From Acetobacter pomorum (GTDB lineage: Bacteria > Pseudomonadota > Alphaproteobacteria > Acetobacterales > Acetobacteraceae), in assembly GCF_002738225.1 (NCBI RefSeq), contig NZ_PEBQ01000108.1, positions 36,530 to 100,529 of the forward strand: a DNA stretch of 64,000 bases. The letters are read 5' to 3'. The position numbers were made by a program, and so were the translations under genes. The stretch's first letter is position 1, and the number at the start of each line of letters is the position of its first letter. A model generated the notes under the pieces. That model was not told where the DNA came from. It made no database searches and saw only the letters and a program-made list of their open reading frames with translations. Of this stretch, positions 10,808 to 20,689 are shown piece after piece.

Positions 10808-12718
10808 TTGACAGCTAAAACGCCCGCCTCCCCCCGCAAGACAACAACACGTAGCCGCAAAAAAACGGCTGCCCCTGCCCCTGTGAGCACAGAAAATGCC
10901 ACAGAAGATACGGGCACACCAACCGAAGTACCTGCTGAAGAAGCGGTTGCTAGCAAGGCAAAACCTGCCCCAAAAAAGCGTGTTGTAAGACGACGGAAGC
11001 CAAAAGCTGAAAAGGTGGAAAAAGCTGAAGAACCAGCTGCAACGGCGCCGCAAGAGGTAAAAGCAACACCAGAAGCTGAAGCTCCCTCTCCAACAGAAGC
11101 CACGGTTTCTGCTGTTGAAGTTGTTGAGCAAGCTCCTGAAGTTGCGCCAGAGCCTACGGCTGAAACGCAATCTGCTCCAGAGGCCCAGACCGAAGAAACT
11201 GTTGCCCCAGAGCCAATATCTCCTGAAAAACCTGCCGAAATCACGGTAGAAGCTGCAGAAGATACAGACTCCGTCACATTTGCTGATCTGGAACTGTCCG
11301 AGCCCATTCTGCGTGCCATTTCGGACATGGGTTATACGCACCCTACCCCTATTCAGGCACAGGCCATTCCAGCCATTTTGATGGCGCGGGATGTTATGGG
11401 TGTTGCCCAAACCGGAACAGGCAAAACAGCTTCCTTCACCCTCCCGATGCTGGAGATTTTGTCCGATTCGCGGGCACGGGCACGCATGCCGCGTTCCCTT
11501 ATTCTGGAACCCACGCGTGAACTGGCGTTACAGGTTGCAGAAAACTTTGTGAATTATGGCAAATACCTCAAACTCAATCATGCGCTTCTGATTGGCGGCG
11601 AAAGCATGGCCGATCAGAAAGAGGTGTTGAACCGCGGTGTGGATGTATTGATTGCCACCCCTGGCCGTTTGCTTGATCTGTTTGAACGTGGTGGCCTGCT
11701 GTTGAATCACACCAGTATTCTGGTGATTGATGAAGCCGACCGGATGCTGGATATGGGCTTTATTCCCGATATTGAAAAAATTGTCGGGCTGTTGCCACCT
11801 AACCGACAGACATTGCTGTTTTCTGCCACCATGGCGCCCACCATCCGTAAACTGGCAGATGCATTTTTGCATTCTCCCAAGGAAATTACGGTTGCGCGGC
11901 AATCTTCTGTGGCCACAACCATTACAACCGGCATTGTGGTAGTGGATGAATACAGCAAGCGTGAAACATTGCGCCAGTTGCTGAAAGACCCGGCACTGCA
12001 AAACGCCATTGTTTTCTGTAACCGCAAGCGTGATGTAGATATTCTGACCAAATCGCTTGTTAAACATGGTTTTTCTGCTGCAGCGTTACATGGTGACCTC
12101 CCGCAGTCTGTGCGCTTTTCCACGCTTGAAAAATTCAAGAATGATGAATTGAAAGTACTTGTGTGCTCAGATGTAGCAGCACGCGGTATTGATATTGGCG
12201 GTCTTTCCCACGTCTTCAATTTTGACCTTCCCTTCCATGCAGAAGACTATGTACACCGCATTGGTCGTACTGGTCGCGCCGGGCGTGAAGGTCATGCCTA
12301 CAGCATTGCCACCCCGTATGATAAAGCGCTGGCCGAAGCTATTGAAAAGCTGACAGGCAAAGAAATTCCGCGCATGACGCTGGAAGGCGTAAAGCAGCTT
12401 GAATGGTCGGATGAAAAACGGCCACCAGCAGGGCGCGCACGTAAGGCACGCACTCCTCAGCGCGAGCGCGAAAATACCACCCAAATGCGCGAACAACCGC
12501 AGGATGCCAAACCTCAGCAGGCACCGCGCCCGGAACGGCAACCAACACGGAATACACGCTACTCGCGGGATGAGATCCCACCAGCACCTGGCGGAGACGT
12601 GCAAGGCTTTGGCGATATGGTGCCCGCCTTTATGCTTCTGCCGCGCCGGAGTTCTGTAAGACCTGCTTCACCAGGAACAGACACTGCTGCTGAATGTGCC
12701 GCAGACGCACAATCCTGA
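10808..12718 (+). CDS. DEAD-box ATP-dependent RNA helicase, RhlE-like, with long N-terminal extension
   Basis: 636 residues if translation starts at TTG 10808 (peptide MTAKTPASPRK after recoding), preceded by GAGAGCAG; no in-frame ATG lies before the conserved core, and a TTG at 10730 is the alternative, so the start is uncertain. The core starts near residue 155: Q motif HPTPIQAQAIPA, motif I AQTGTGKT, motif II DEAD in VIDEADRMLDMGF, motif III SAT in LFSATMAP, motif VI HRIGRTGRAGRE. The first 150 residues are a low-complexity Ala/Pro/Glu/Lys tail and the C-terminus is Arg/Pro/Gln-rich, both probably disordered and RNA-binding. It is followed after 8 bases by the methyltransferase gene, suggesting joint transcription. 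Confidence 0.9.
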   Translation: MTAKTPASPRKTTTRSRKKTAAPAPVSTENATEDTGTPTEVPAEEAVASKAKPAPKKRVVRRRKPKAEKVEKAEEPAATAPQEVKATPEAEAPSPTEATVSAVEVVEQAPEVAPEPTAETQSAPEAQTEETVAPEPISPEKPAEITVEAAEDTDSVTFADLELSEPILRAISDMGYTHPTPIQAQAIPAILMARDVMGVAQTGTGKTASFTLPMLEILSDSRARARMPRSLILEPTRELALQVAENFVNYGKYLKLNHALLIGGESMADQKEVLNRGVDVLIATPGRLLDLFERGGLLLNHTSILVIDEADRMLDMGFIPDIEKIVGLLPPNRQTLLFSATMAPTIRKLADAFLHSPKEITVARQSSVATTITTGIVVVDEYSKRETLRQLLKDPALQNAIVFCNRKRDVDILTKSLVKHGFSAAALHGDLPQSVRFSTLEKFKNDELKVLVCSDVAARGIDIGGLSHVFNFDLPFHAEDYVHRIGRTGRAGREGHAYSIATPYDKALAEAIEKLTGKEIPRMTLEGVKQLEWSDEKRPPAGRARKARTPQRERENTTQMREQPQDAKPQQAPRPERQPTRNTRYSRDEIPPAPGGDVQGFGDMVPAFMLLPRRSSVRPASPGTDTAAECAADAQS

Positions 12719-12726
12719 ACATATCA

Positions 12727-14025
12727 GTGACTGAAACCTACGATACAGATGTTCTCTATCTGGCAACGCAAGGCGATGGGGCCGTGCTTACGCCAGATGG
12801 GAACAAGGCTTATATTCCACAAACACTTGCAGGTGAGCGTGTTCGTCTGACTAAAAATGCAGACGGAAAATGGCAACTTGCTCAAGTTCTTCAACCTTCG
12901 CCAAATAGGCAAACACCACCTTGCACCTTGTTTGAACGCTGCGGTGGCTGCACGCTGCAACATATAAAACCCGCTACCATTTTACAGTGGAAAAAAGCGA
13001 CAGTTCAGCATGCTTTACAAAAAGCCGGGTTTACCAACCTTCCAGCATGTTCTGCCCAGCAGGTGCAACAGCATACGCGCCGCAGGGCAGATCTGGCTGT
13101 AAGGCGCCAGCCTGATGGCATTATCATCGGGCTACACGCACGGAACAGCTCTACCGTTACAGATCTTACTTCCTGCATTGTGCTGCACCCAGACATTATG
13201 AAGGCTCTGTCCGCTTTTCGGGCGACACTTCGTAGTCTGAACGCCATTCGGCGCGAAGCAAATTTGCATATCAATTTACTGGATTCCGGGCTGGATGTTC
13301 TGCTGCAAACAGACGGCCCCCTTACAGCGCCAGATCGTGTCCGTCTGGCACAATTGGCTACAGACCAGCACATTCCCCGCATAAGCTGGCAACTGATCAA
13401 AGATACAGGGTTGCCTGAAGTGGCGGCGCAATCGGGTTCTGTTTATCAGACAATTGCCTCTCACCAAATTACCCCACCACCAGGCACGTTTTTGCAGGCA
13501 ACAGGTGAGAGTGAAATCTATATTCAGGAAGCAGTTATCAAAAGCTTGCCCGCCAAGCTCAACCGGCGTGATATTATCACCGAGCTTTATGCGGGCTGTG
13601 GCACGTTTACATTCCCGTTGGCAGAACGCGCCCGCGTAAATGCCTATGAAGGCTATGCACCCGCCTTGGATGCTCTGAAAAAAGCATCGGGCGGCACGCG
13701 TATTAATGCTTTTTGCCGAGATCTGAACCATCAGCCTGTGCTGGCCAAGGAAATCGCAGCTTCAGCTGTAGTGGTGCTAGACCCACCACATGCAGGAGCC
13801 AAGCTGCAAATGCGCCAGATTGCACAAGGGCAACCAACCCATATTATTTATGTAAGCTGTAACCCTGCCGCCTTGGCGCAGGATGCAAGCCTGCTGGCCA
13901 AGGCTGGGTATACGGTGGAAAATGTAACCGTGGTTGACCAGTTTTTATGGTCTACTGAAATTGAAGCTGTTTGCAGCTTTAAACGTGAAAGCTCTCGCCG
14001 CAACCGCAACGGCCTTTCTCGTTAG
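12727..14025 (+). CDS. Class I SAM-dependent RNA methyltransferase, RlmD/TrmA (RumA) family
   Basis: 432 residues from GTG 12727 (MTETYDTDVLYLATQGDGA). Members of this family make 5-methyluridine in rRNA or tRNA; the closest function is 23S rRNA U1939/U747 methylation, but which site is inference. An N-terminal TRAM-like beta domain (about 5-55) precedes the [4Fe-4S] cysteines in CTLFERCGGC (near 68-77, C-x5-C-x2-C). The SAM fold has ELYAGCGTFTFPLA, the catalytic segment LDPPHAGAK and the catalytic Cys in YVSCNPAALAQD. Its 3' end overlaps sufA by 47 bases on the opposite strand, so an Fe-S enzyme sits tail to tail with the Fe-S assembly operon. Confidence 0.9.
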   Translation: MTETYDTDVLYLATQGDGAVLTPDGNKAYIPQTLAGERVRLTKNADGKWQLAQVLQPSPNRQTPPCTLFERCGGCTLQHIKPATILQWKKATVQHALQKAGFTNLPACSAQQVQQHTRRRADLAVRRQPDGIIIGLHARNSSTVTDLTSCIVLHPDIMKALSAFRATLRSLNAIRREANLHINLLDSGLDVLLQTDGPLTAPDRVRLAQLATDQHIPRISWQLIKDTGLPEVAAQSGSVYQTIASHQITPPPGTFLQATGESEIYIQEAVIKSLPAKLNRRDIITELYAGCGTFTFPLAERARVNAYEGYAPALDALKKASGGTRINAFCRDLNHQPVLAKEIAASAVVVLDPPHAGAKLQMRQIAQGQPTHIIYVSCNPAALAQDASLLAKAGYTVENVTVVDQFLWSTEIEAVCSFKRESSRRNRNGLSR

Positions 14026-14347
14026 GGTTGGAAAACACAAAACCGGCTTCCAGATCACCTTCCTGATAATCCATTTCAGATCCAATCAGGTAAAGCGTGG
14101 CCTTACGGTCCACCAACAGGGTGATGCCGTGGTCTTTTACCACCTCATCCCCCGCGCCCGGTGCATCTACAAACTGCATGTCATACGCTTTGCCGGAGCA
14201 GCCTTTGGTGCTTACAGAAATGCGTAGCAACTGGCCCGCATGTGCTGTGGCATACAAGTGCTGCAACCGGTCTGCCGCAGCCTGAGACACCCTCATAAGC
14301 GGTGGAAGCTCCCGCTTTGTGGGAGCAGCAGCCGTTTTCTGAGACAT
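13979..14347 (-). CDS. sufA: Iron-sulfur cluster assembly A-type carrier, SufA/IscA family
   Basis: 122 residues. A-type carriers receive Fe-S clusters from the SufBCD scaffold and pass them to target enzymes. The three ligand cysteines are present: GCSGKAYDM and the C-terminal CGCGESF. Length and fold signature (MRVSQAAADRLQHL) fit. It is the last gene of the suf operon, 25 bases after sufT. The final 47 bases are shared with the 3' end of the convergent RNA methyltransferase gene. Confidence 0.93.
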   Translation of the reverse strand: MSQKTAAAPTKRELPPLMRVSQAAADRLQHLYATAHAGQLLRISVSTKGCSGKAYDMQFVDAPGAGDEVVKDHGITLLVDRKATLYLIGSEMDYQEGDLEAGFVFSNPNEKGRCGCGESFHV

Positions 14348-14372
14348 TTTATACCCTCACCTTGTTTTCGGT

Positions 14373-14861
14373 TCAGAACATGTTCAGCGCAAGACGGGCT
14401 TCATCACTCATACGCGACATATCCCACGGCGGATCCCACACCACTTCTACTTCGGCAGATTTCACGCCGGGCACTTTTTCTACTGCTTCCTTCACCTGCA
14501 CAGGCAGTTCCTGCGCACTGGGGCAGTTTGGGGCTGTCAGCGTCATTTCAATGCGCACGCGGCCATCATCATACAGATCAATTGCATAAATCAGGCCGAG
14601 TTCGTAAATGTTTACCGGAATTTCCGGGTCATGCACTGTGGCAATCGCCTCAATCACCGCATCTTCCGAAACAGCACCGGCAGCCTGTGGCTTGGCAGGT
14701 TGCTCTGCCCCTTCATCCGGTGTCCAGCTTTCCACTTTTCCGGCTTCATTTCCGGTAGGCGCATGATCAGCATGCAGCACATCGGCAGAAGCCTCTGCTG
14801 TGTTAGCTTCCTTTTCTACCTCTGGCAGAACGGGAGCATGCACGTCTTCAGACGTCGGCAT
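14373..14861 (-). CDS. sufT: SUF system Fe-S assembly protein SufT (MIP18/DUF59 domain)
   Basis: 162 residues. SufT proteins are auxiliary Fe-S maturation factors. The MIP18-type domain is in the C-terminal 100 residues: ATVHDPEIPVNIYELGLIY and the conserved Cys in TLTAPNCPSAQELP, ending VVWDPPWDMSRMS. The first 60 residues are an acidic Ala/Glu/Pro-rich extension that looks disordered. Its start overlaps the sufU stop by 14 bases, consistent with one polycistronic suf message. Confidence 0.93.
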   Translation of the reverse strand: MPTSEDVHAPVLPEVEKEANTAEASADVLHADHAPTGNEAGKVESWTPDEGAEQPAKPQAAGAVSEDAVIEAIATVHDPEIPVNIYELGLIYAIDLYDDGRVRIEMTLTAPNCPSAQELPVQVKEAVEKVPGVKSAEVEVVWDPPWDMSRMSDEARLALNMF

Positions 14862-15300
14862 GAGAAAGCGCCTCCTTTAACGCAATCCAAGGCAATTCGG
14901 CACATCGGATCCGTGCCTTGTGAGACCGCAAAGGCTGGAAAACCTCCAGCGGCCCTAATGAAGTATCCGCCGTTGCTGTAGAAGACCCTTCCCCCACCAG
15001 CATGGCAGAAAATCGACCAGACAGACTGACAGCTTGCGCAACATCCAGACCAGAAACCTGCTGTGCCATTAAATCGGCTGCTGCTGCGCAAATGGCGCAT
15101 CCCCGCGTGGTATGGCGCACACTTTGGATATGGGTTGCATCCAACGCAATATCCACTCGTGTTTTATCCCCACACATGGGATTTTTGCCTTCGCCCTGTA
15201 CCGAGGGGGCTTCCAACTTGCCCGCATATTGTGGTGCGCGTGCACGCTCCACAATTACACGGTCATACAGGGCATCGGAATCCAGTCCGGTTTGTGTCAC
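14848..15300 (-). CDS. sufU: SUF system scaffold / sulfur-transfer protein SufU
   Basis: 150 residues from GTG 15300. This GTG overlaps the sufS stop as GTGA, which fixes the start and indicates translational coupling. SufU accepts persulfide from SufS, replacing SufE, which is absent here. The IscU-like zinc/cluster ligands are present: Cys and Asp in NPMCGDKTRV, Cys in TTRGCAICAAAADLM, and Cys in ARIRCAELPW; the insertion between the last two Cys distinguishes SufU from IscU. It is followed by sufT with a 14-base overlap. Confidence 0.93.
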   Translation of the reverse strand: MTQTGLDSDALYDRVIVERARAPQYAGKLEAPSVQGEGKNPMCGDKTRVDIALDATHIQSVRHTTRGCAICAAAADLMAQQVSGLDVAQAVSLSGRFSAMLVGEGSSTATADTSLGPLEVFQPLRSHKARIRCAELPWIALKEALSHADV

Positions 15301-16544
15301 ACAAAAAATTCCCGAATACGTACCAATGTATCGGCAAGCACATCTATTTCTTCCTGCAAGGTATAAATACCAAAGCTGGCACGTGCTGTAGCTGTTAAAC
15401 CCAAACGGCGCATAAGCGGTTCTGCACAATGATGACCCGCACGCACGGCAATGCCATTGCGATCCAACAAAGTAGCAATATCGTGCGGGTGCACATCTGC
15501 CATGGTGAAGGAAATAACGCCCCCACGCTTTTTGGGGTGCCCAACTACATTTAGCCCCGGAACAGTCGCCAAACGTTCCAACGCATAGGTGGTCAAAGCC
15601 TGTTCATGCGCAGCAATGGCATCAAAACCAAACTTTTCCACCCATTCAATGGCGGCACCCAAACCAATAGCCTCTACAATGGCGGGTGTGCCGGCCTCAA
15701 ACTTATGTGGCACATTAGCCCATGTGGATTTCTCGAATGTCACGGTGGAGATCATGTCTCCCCCACCCATGAACGGCGGCATATCTTCCAACAGGGCACG
15801 CCGCGCCCACAAAACGCCAATGCCGGTTGGGCCATACAGTTTATGCCCGGTAAAGGTGTAAAAGTCTGCCCCCAGAGCCTGTACATCTGTCCGATGATGC
15901 ACCACAGCCTGGCTGCCATCAAACAGCACCAGCGCACCAGTAGCATGCGCCATATCGGCAATCTGGCGCGCAGGCGTAATGGTGCCCAAAACGTTGGACA
16001 TATGGGTAATAGCAACAAGCGCCACTTTGCCATCAGACAAAAGCTGGCCAAACGCTTCCATATCCAGATCACCGGCATCGGTAATCGGGGCTATGCGCAG
16101 TTCAATGCCCATACGGTCACGCAGCATCTGCCACGGCACCAGATTGGCGTGATGTTCCATTTCGGAAATAACCACGGCCTGCCCCGGTGTCAGCAGAGAG
16201 CCAAAGGAATACGCAACCAGATTGATGGCTTCTGTGCTGTTACGGGTGAAAACAATTTCTTCCCGCGAAGGTGCGTTCAGAAAGCCCGCAACTTGATCCC
16301 TCACAGCTTCGTAAGCCTCGGTCGCACGTTCACTCAGCCAATACAGGCCGCGATGAATATTGGCATACTGATGGTGCATAGTGTGCACCATGGCATTGAT
16401 AACGGCATCCGGCTTTTGGGCCGAAGCAGCGCTATCCAAAAACACCAGCGGGCGATCGTGCACTTTTTCCGACAGAATAGGAAACTGCTTACGAATAGCA
16501 GTCAGATCTAGCCCGGATGTGTCTGTCATAGAAGGATGAGACAT
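15297..16544 (-). CDS. sufS: Cysteine desulfurase SufS
   Basis: 415 residues. PLP enzyme that takes sulfur from cysteine for Fe-S cluster assembly. The PLP lysine is in TFTGHKLYGPTGIGVLW, the catalytic persulfide Cys in RAGHHCAEPLMRRLG (group II desulfurase, RxGHHCA), and the N-terminal substrate region reads VFLDSAASAQKP. It overlaps sufD by one base at its start (TAATG) and sufU by four at its end. Confidence 0.96.
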   Translation of the reverse strand: MSHPSMTDTSGLDLTAIRKQFPILSEKVHDRPLVFLDSAASAQKPDAVINAMVHTMHHQYANIHRGLYWLSERATEAYEAVRDQVAGFLNAPSREEIVFTRNSTEAINLVAYSFGSLLTPGQAVVISEMEHHANLVPWQMLRDRMGIELRIAPITDAGDLDMEAFGQLLSDGKVALVAITHMSNVLGTITPARQIADMAHATGALVLFDGSQAVVHHRTDVQALGADFYTFTGHKLYGPTGIGVLWARRALLEDMPPFMGGGDMISTVTFEKSTWANVPHKFEAGTPAIVEAIGLGAAIEWVEKFGFDAIAAHEQALTTYALERLATVPGLNVVGHPKKRGGVISFTMADVHPHDIATLLDRNGIAVRAGHHCAEPLMRRLGLTATARASFGIYTLQEEIDVLADTLVRIREFFV

Positions 16545-17827
16545 TACGCGGCCTTCCTTTCAGCAGAAAAATGGATTGCCAGCATGGCGCGGCAGTATTC
16601 CTGCGCCGTTTCATCTTCAATCAGAGAAAGAGCTTCATCCAGAAACGCTGCAATTAGGATATGGCGGGCCTGTGCCTCTGGCACACCACGGCTGCGCATA
16701 TAAAACAGTTGATCATCATCCAGCGCACCCACGGTTGCCCCGTGGCTGCAACGCACGTCATCCGCGTAGATTTCAAGCTCAGGCTTGGCATCAATTTCTG
16801 CGTTTTCAGAAAGCAGAAGCGCCTGATTCATCTGATAGCCATCAGTTTTCTGGGCAACCTGCTCAACCAGCACCTTGCCTTGGAAAACACCTCGTGCATG
16901 ACCATCCAGCACATTCCGCACTGTCTGGCGGGAAATGCAGTCCGAAGCAGCATGGGTGATGACGCTGGTAATATCCCCTACCTGATGGTTAGCAAGGTTT
17001 TGCGCACCATTTACATGCAACTGAGCATGTGGCGCATTCAACCGTGCATGCACTTCATGCCGAGACAACAGGCTACCCAAACCAAGGGCAAAGCTATTGT
17101 AAACACCATGCCCTGCGACTTGCACATAGGTTGTTGCCAACGCTATGGCCTGCATACCTTCGGTCTGCAAAGTGGTATGATACAGTTTGGCGCTTTCCCC
17201 CACCGTTACTTCCGTAACCGGATTATGGAAATACGGCCCAACGCCAGCACTGAGTGACAACAGGCAGAGACGCGCTCCTTCTTCCAGCACTACGCTATGG
17301 CGTGGATGGAAGGAAATGGCCGTATCACCCGCAACACCCAAGGAAATCAGCAGCATACGCCCTGCATCCACGCCTTTGGCAACGTGCAGTATGGCACCAT
17401 CTTCCACCAAAGCCGTGTTCAGCGCGACCAGCGGATCTCTGTCCGGGCTAGCCTGTACATCTACTGTCAGGCTCTTTTGGCTGAAAAAGGAAACATCCAT
17501 ACCTTCTGGCAGAAGGCTAAGGTCTTTTACAAACCGGCCATTTACAAACACAATGCGCGGCAGAGTCTGCACAGCATCATGCTGGCTAAGCAGGTTATCC
17601 AGCAGGCTTTTTGCCTGTGCAGCATCATATTGCGCTGGTGGGGCCTGAAATTCCTGTGCCGACAACGGGCGCAGGCTGGTATATTTCCATGCCTCTACAT
17701 GCCTGTCTGGCAGGCCGGTTCTGAGCAGTGCGCCAATGGCTGCTTGCCGCTCTGCCCCCTCAACATCGTTCAGGCGTTGCGCGAACGAAGACAGAGGGCC
17801 GCTCATATCTTTGCTGATCGCGTTCAC
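16544..17827 (-). CDS. sufD: Fe-S cluster assembly protein SufD
   Basis: 427 residues. SufD pairs with SufB and SufC to form the SufBCD scaffold and helps bring in iron. The beta-helix core and the C-terminal motif CSHGATVGALDDDQLFYMRSRGVPE are diagnostic; the His in this motif is the conserved cluster-related residue. The start overlaps the sufC stop by four bases (ATGA), and the stop overlaps the sufS start. Confidence 0.95.
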   Translation of the reverse strand: MNAISKDMSGPLSSFAQRLNDVEGAERQAAIGALLRTGLPDRHVEAWKYTSLRPLSAQEFQAPPAQYDAAQAKSLLDNLLSQHDAVQTLPRIVFVNGRFVKDLSLLPEGMDVSFFSQKSLTVDVQASPDRDPLVALNTALVEDGAILHVAKGVDAGRMLLISLGVAGDTAISFHPRHSVVLEEGARLCLLSLSAGVGPYFHNPVTEVTVGESAKLYHTTLQTEGMQAIALATTYVQVAGHGVYNSFALGLGSLLSRHEVHARLNAPHAQLHVNGAQNLANHQVGDITSVITHAASDCISRQTVRNVLDGHARGVFQGKVLVEQVAQKTDGYQMNQALLLSENAEIDAKPELEIYADDVRCSHGATVGALDDDQLFYMRSRGVPEAQARHILIAAFLDEALSLIEDETAQEYCRAMLAIHFSAERKAA

Positions 17828-18594
17828 GCCGCCTCCGCCAGAAATTTGGTGTAACCTTCCTGATCAATCTTCTTGGCCAGTTCCGGCCCACCAGAAAGAA
17901 TGATCCGCCCTTTGGCCATAACGTGAATGCGGTCTGGCACCAGATAATCCAGCAGCTTCTGGTGATGCGTAATCACCAGAGCAGAGAAATCTGGTGAGCG
18001 CAGACGGTTCACCCCTTCCGCCACAATACGCAGGGCATCCACGTCCAACCCACTATCGGTTTCATCCAGAATGGCGAAGGATGGCTGAAGAAGTGTCATC
18101 TGCAACACTTCATTGCGCTTCTTTTCACCGCCAGAGAAACCGACATTGACATTACGCTTGAGCATATCCGGCGCCATGGAGAGAGACTTGGCGGCCTCAC
18201 GCGCCATTTTCAGGAACGCAACAGCATCCAGTTCTTCCAGCCCACGGGCGCGACGCACGGCATTTACTGCCGTACGCAGGAAGTTGGCGTTATTGACACC
18301 CGGCAACTCGATAGGAGACTGGAAGGCCAGAAACAGGCCAGCCGCAGCGCGTTCTTCCGGCTCCATAGCCAGCAGATCCTGCCCCTTGAAGGTGACAGAG
18401 CCAGCCGTGACTTCATAATCCTCACGCCCGGCTAGAACATAGGAAAGGGTGGATTTGCCGCACCCGTTTGGCCCCATAATAGCATGCACTTCACCCGGTG
18501 GGATGGTGAGATCCACACCGCGGAGGATCTGCTTTTCCTGCCCATCGGCATCAATCCGGGCGCACAGACCGGAAATTTCCAAAAACTGGCTCAT
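17824..18594 (-). CDS. sufC: Fe-S cluster assembly ATPase SufC
   Basis: 256 residues. ABC-type ATPase that drives SufBCD conformational changes; it has no membrane domain. Walker A GPNGCGKSTLSYVLAG, signature FSGGEKKRNEVLQM (the SufC form with KKRNE), Walker B FAILDETDSGLDVDAL and switch His in VITHHQKLLDY. It lies 13 bases after sufB and overlaps sufD by four bases. Confidence 0.97.
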   Translation of the reverse strand: MSQFLEISGLCARIDADGQEKQILRGVDLTIPPGEVHAIMGPNGCGKSTLSYVLAGREDYEVTAGSVTFKGQDLLAMEPEERAAAGLFLAFQSPIELPGVNNANFLRTAVNAVRRARGLEELDAVAFLKMAREAAKSLSMAPDMLKRNVNVGFSGGEKKRNEVLQMTLLQPSFAILDETDSGLDVDALRIVAEGVNRLRSPDFSALVITHHQKLLDYLVPDRIHVMAKGRIILSGGPELAKKIDQEGYTKFLAEAA

Positions 18595-18607
18595 GTTCTG
18601 TACTCCC

Positions 18608-20098
18608 TTAACCCACGCTGCCTTCTAGGCTGATCTGCAACAGTTTCTGTGCCTCTACGGCAAATTCCATTGGCAGTTCCTTAAGAACATCCCGGCAGAA
18701 ACCGTTTACAATCAGCCCAACCGCGTCTTCTTCAGACAGGCCACGCTGGCGACAATAAAAAAGCTGATCTTCTGAAATCTTGGATGTTGTGGCTTCGTGT
18801 TCAATACGCGCTGCCATGTTCCGGCTTTCGATATACGGCACAGTATGCGCACCGCATTCATCACCAATCAGCAAACTATCGCACTGGGTAAAGTTACGTG
18901 CGCCAGAAGCCTTGGGCTGCACACGCACCAAACCGCGATATGTACTGTCTGACCGCCCTGCACTGATGGTTTTGGCAATGATGGTGGAACGGGTATTGCG
19001 CCCGATATGGATCATCTTCGTGCCTGTATCCGCCTGCTGGCAGTTGTTGGTAACAGCCACGGAATAGAATTCACCCACAGATCCATCACCCTGCAGAATG
19101 CAGGATGGATACTTCCATGTAATGGCAGAACCTGTTTCTACCTGTGTCCAAGAGATTTTGGAACGTGCCCCACGGCATGCGCCACGCTTGGTCACAAAGT
19201 TGTAGATACCGCCACGCCCTTCCGAATCACCGGGGTACCAGTTCTGCACGGTGGAGTATTTGATGGAGGCATCTTCCATCGCCACCAGTTCCACCACAGC
19301 AGCATGAAGCTGGTTTTCATCCCGCATGGGGGCGGTGCAACCTTCAAGATAGGAAACAGAAGCCCCATCTTCCACCACAATCAGAGTGCGCTCAAACTGC
19401 CCAGTATTACGCGCATTGATACGAAAATAGGTGGAAAGTTCCATCGGGCACCGCACCCCTTTGGGCACGTACACAAAGGAACCATCGGTAAACACGGCAG
19501 AGTTCAGTGCGGCATAGAAGTTATCTGCCACCGGCACCACACTGCCGAGATATTTGCGCACCAGCTCCGGATGTTCCTGCACGGCTTCAGAAATCGGGCA
19601 GAAGATCACGCCCGCTTCTTCCAGCGTTTTGCGGAAGGTGGTGACAACGGAAACACTGTCAAACACCGCATCCACGGCAACTGGCGGACGTGCTGTTTCA
19701 CCTTCTGGCAACTCCACACCTGCCAGCAAAGCCTGCTCATGCAGGGGAATACCCAGTTTTTCGTAGGTTTTCAGAAGTTCCGGATCAACCTCATCCAGAG
19801 ATTTCGGACCTTCTTTCTTGCGCGGAGCGGCATAGTAATGCGCATCCTGATAATCAATCGGCGGGTAGGAAACCTTGGCCCACGTGGGTTCCTTCATGGA
19901 CTGCCATTTGCGGAACGCTGTCAGCCGCCATTCCAAAAGCCATTCTGGCTCATTCTTGCGCGCTGAAATCAGGCGCACGATGTCCTCATTCAACCCTTTC
20001 GGGGCGAGATCCATCTGAATATCGGTTTCAAAACCCCACTTGTAAGTGGACTGGCCGAGCTTTTCGACCGCTTCACGCGTTTCAGTAACTGCCGGCAT
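18608..20098 (-). CDS. sufB: Fe-S cluster assembly protein SufB
   Basis: 496 residues. Main scaffold subunit of SufBCD where the nascent cluster forms. Conserved blocks include [17 protein letters not shown], the ligand-region Cys in [21 protein letters not shown], and the C-terminal [18 protein letters not shown]; the Cys in [10 protein letters not shown] is the known conserved site in the core. It starts three bases from the upstream regulator stop, so regulator and scaffold are co-transcribed. Confidence 0.97.
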   Translation of the reverse strand: MPAVTETREAVEKLGQSTYKWGFETDIQMDLAPKGLNEDIVRLISARKNEPEWLLEWRLTAFRKWQSMKEPTWAKVSYPPIDYQDAHYYAAPRKKEGPKSLDEVDPELLKTYEKLGIPLHEQALLAGVELPEGETARPPVAVDAVFDSVSVVTTFRKTLEEAGVIFCPISEAVQEHPELVRKYLGSVVPVADNFYAALNSAVFTDGSFVYVPKGVRCPMELSTYFRINARNTGQFERTLIVVEDGASVSYLEGCTAPMRDENQLHAAVVELVAMEDASIKYSTVQNWYPGDSEGRGGIYNFVTKRGACRGARSKISWTQVETGSAITWKYPSCILQGDGSVGEFYSVAVTNNCQQADTGTKMIHIGRNTRSTIIAKTISAGRSDSTYRGLVRVQPKASGARNFTQCDSLLIGDECGAHTVPYIESRNMAARIEHEATTSKISEDQLFYCRQRGLSEEDAVGLIVNGFCRDVLKELPMEFAVEAQKLLQISLEGSVG

Positions 20099-20101
20099 GG
20101 T

Positions 20102-20566
20102 TCAGATCCCCTCACGTGGCATAGCAGCGCCGGGCTGCGCATTGGATCGCGGCATGTTTGAAAAACACGATGCTTTACTGCGCATGCTTTCCAAGGAAAT
20201 ACCCTCCAACGTAGTGCGTATGGCCTGATTGATCGTATCCCAACTGCCACACAAACCGCATGACACGCCGGTATCACACTCTCCGCCATCTACACAGGCT
20301 GTTAGCGCAATCTTGCCATCCACGGCTGTAATAACACTGGCAACAGAAATATCCGCCAACGGTCTGGCTAGGCGGTATCCGCCCTTTGCTCCCCGCTGGG
20401 AAAGCACAAACCCATGCGCGGACAAGACCTTGAGAACCTTGGCGACCGTTGGCTCTGGCACTCCGGTAATAGCCGCAAGGGTTGGAGACGTGACAACTCC
20501 TTCCTGTTCACCCAGTTTCACCAAAATGACGATTGCATAATCCGCCAGGCGGGAAAGTTTCAGCAT
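20102..20566 (-). CDS. Rrf2-family SUF operon regulator
   Basis: 154 residues from ATG 20566 (MLKLSRLADYAIVILVKLGE), with AAGGGCAG upstream; an ATG six codons earlier lacks a ribosome site. Winged-helix repressor of the IscR/Rrf2 group that heads SUF operons in alpha-proteobacteria. The recognition helix reads PTLAAITGVPEPTVAKVLKVL. A cysteine cluster between about 97 and 115 (CVDGGECDTGVSCGLCGSW, five Cys) is suited to bind an Fe-S cluster, giving feedback from cluster supply to operon expression. It is the first gene of the suf operon; the 120 bases upstream should contain the operator. Confidence 0.92.
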   Translation of the reverse strand: MLKLSRLADYAIVILVKLGEQEGVVTSPTLAAITGVPEPTVAKVLKVLSAHGFVLSQRGAKGGYRLARPLADISVASVITAVDGKIALTACVDGGECDTGVSCGLCGSWDTINQAIRTTLEGISLESMRSKASCFSNMPRSNAQPGAAMPREGI

Positions 20567-20689
20567 TATCTGCCCTTGACCCAATTAAAGACCTGAGCGG
20601 TCCTGTTTCGGATACATGGCGATACACCGCTCTTGCGTCAACCCAAAACAAGCGGGCAACACCATCCCGCGCAAACGTGATCAACAGCC

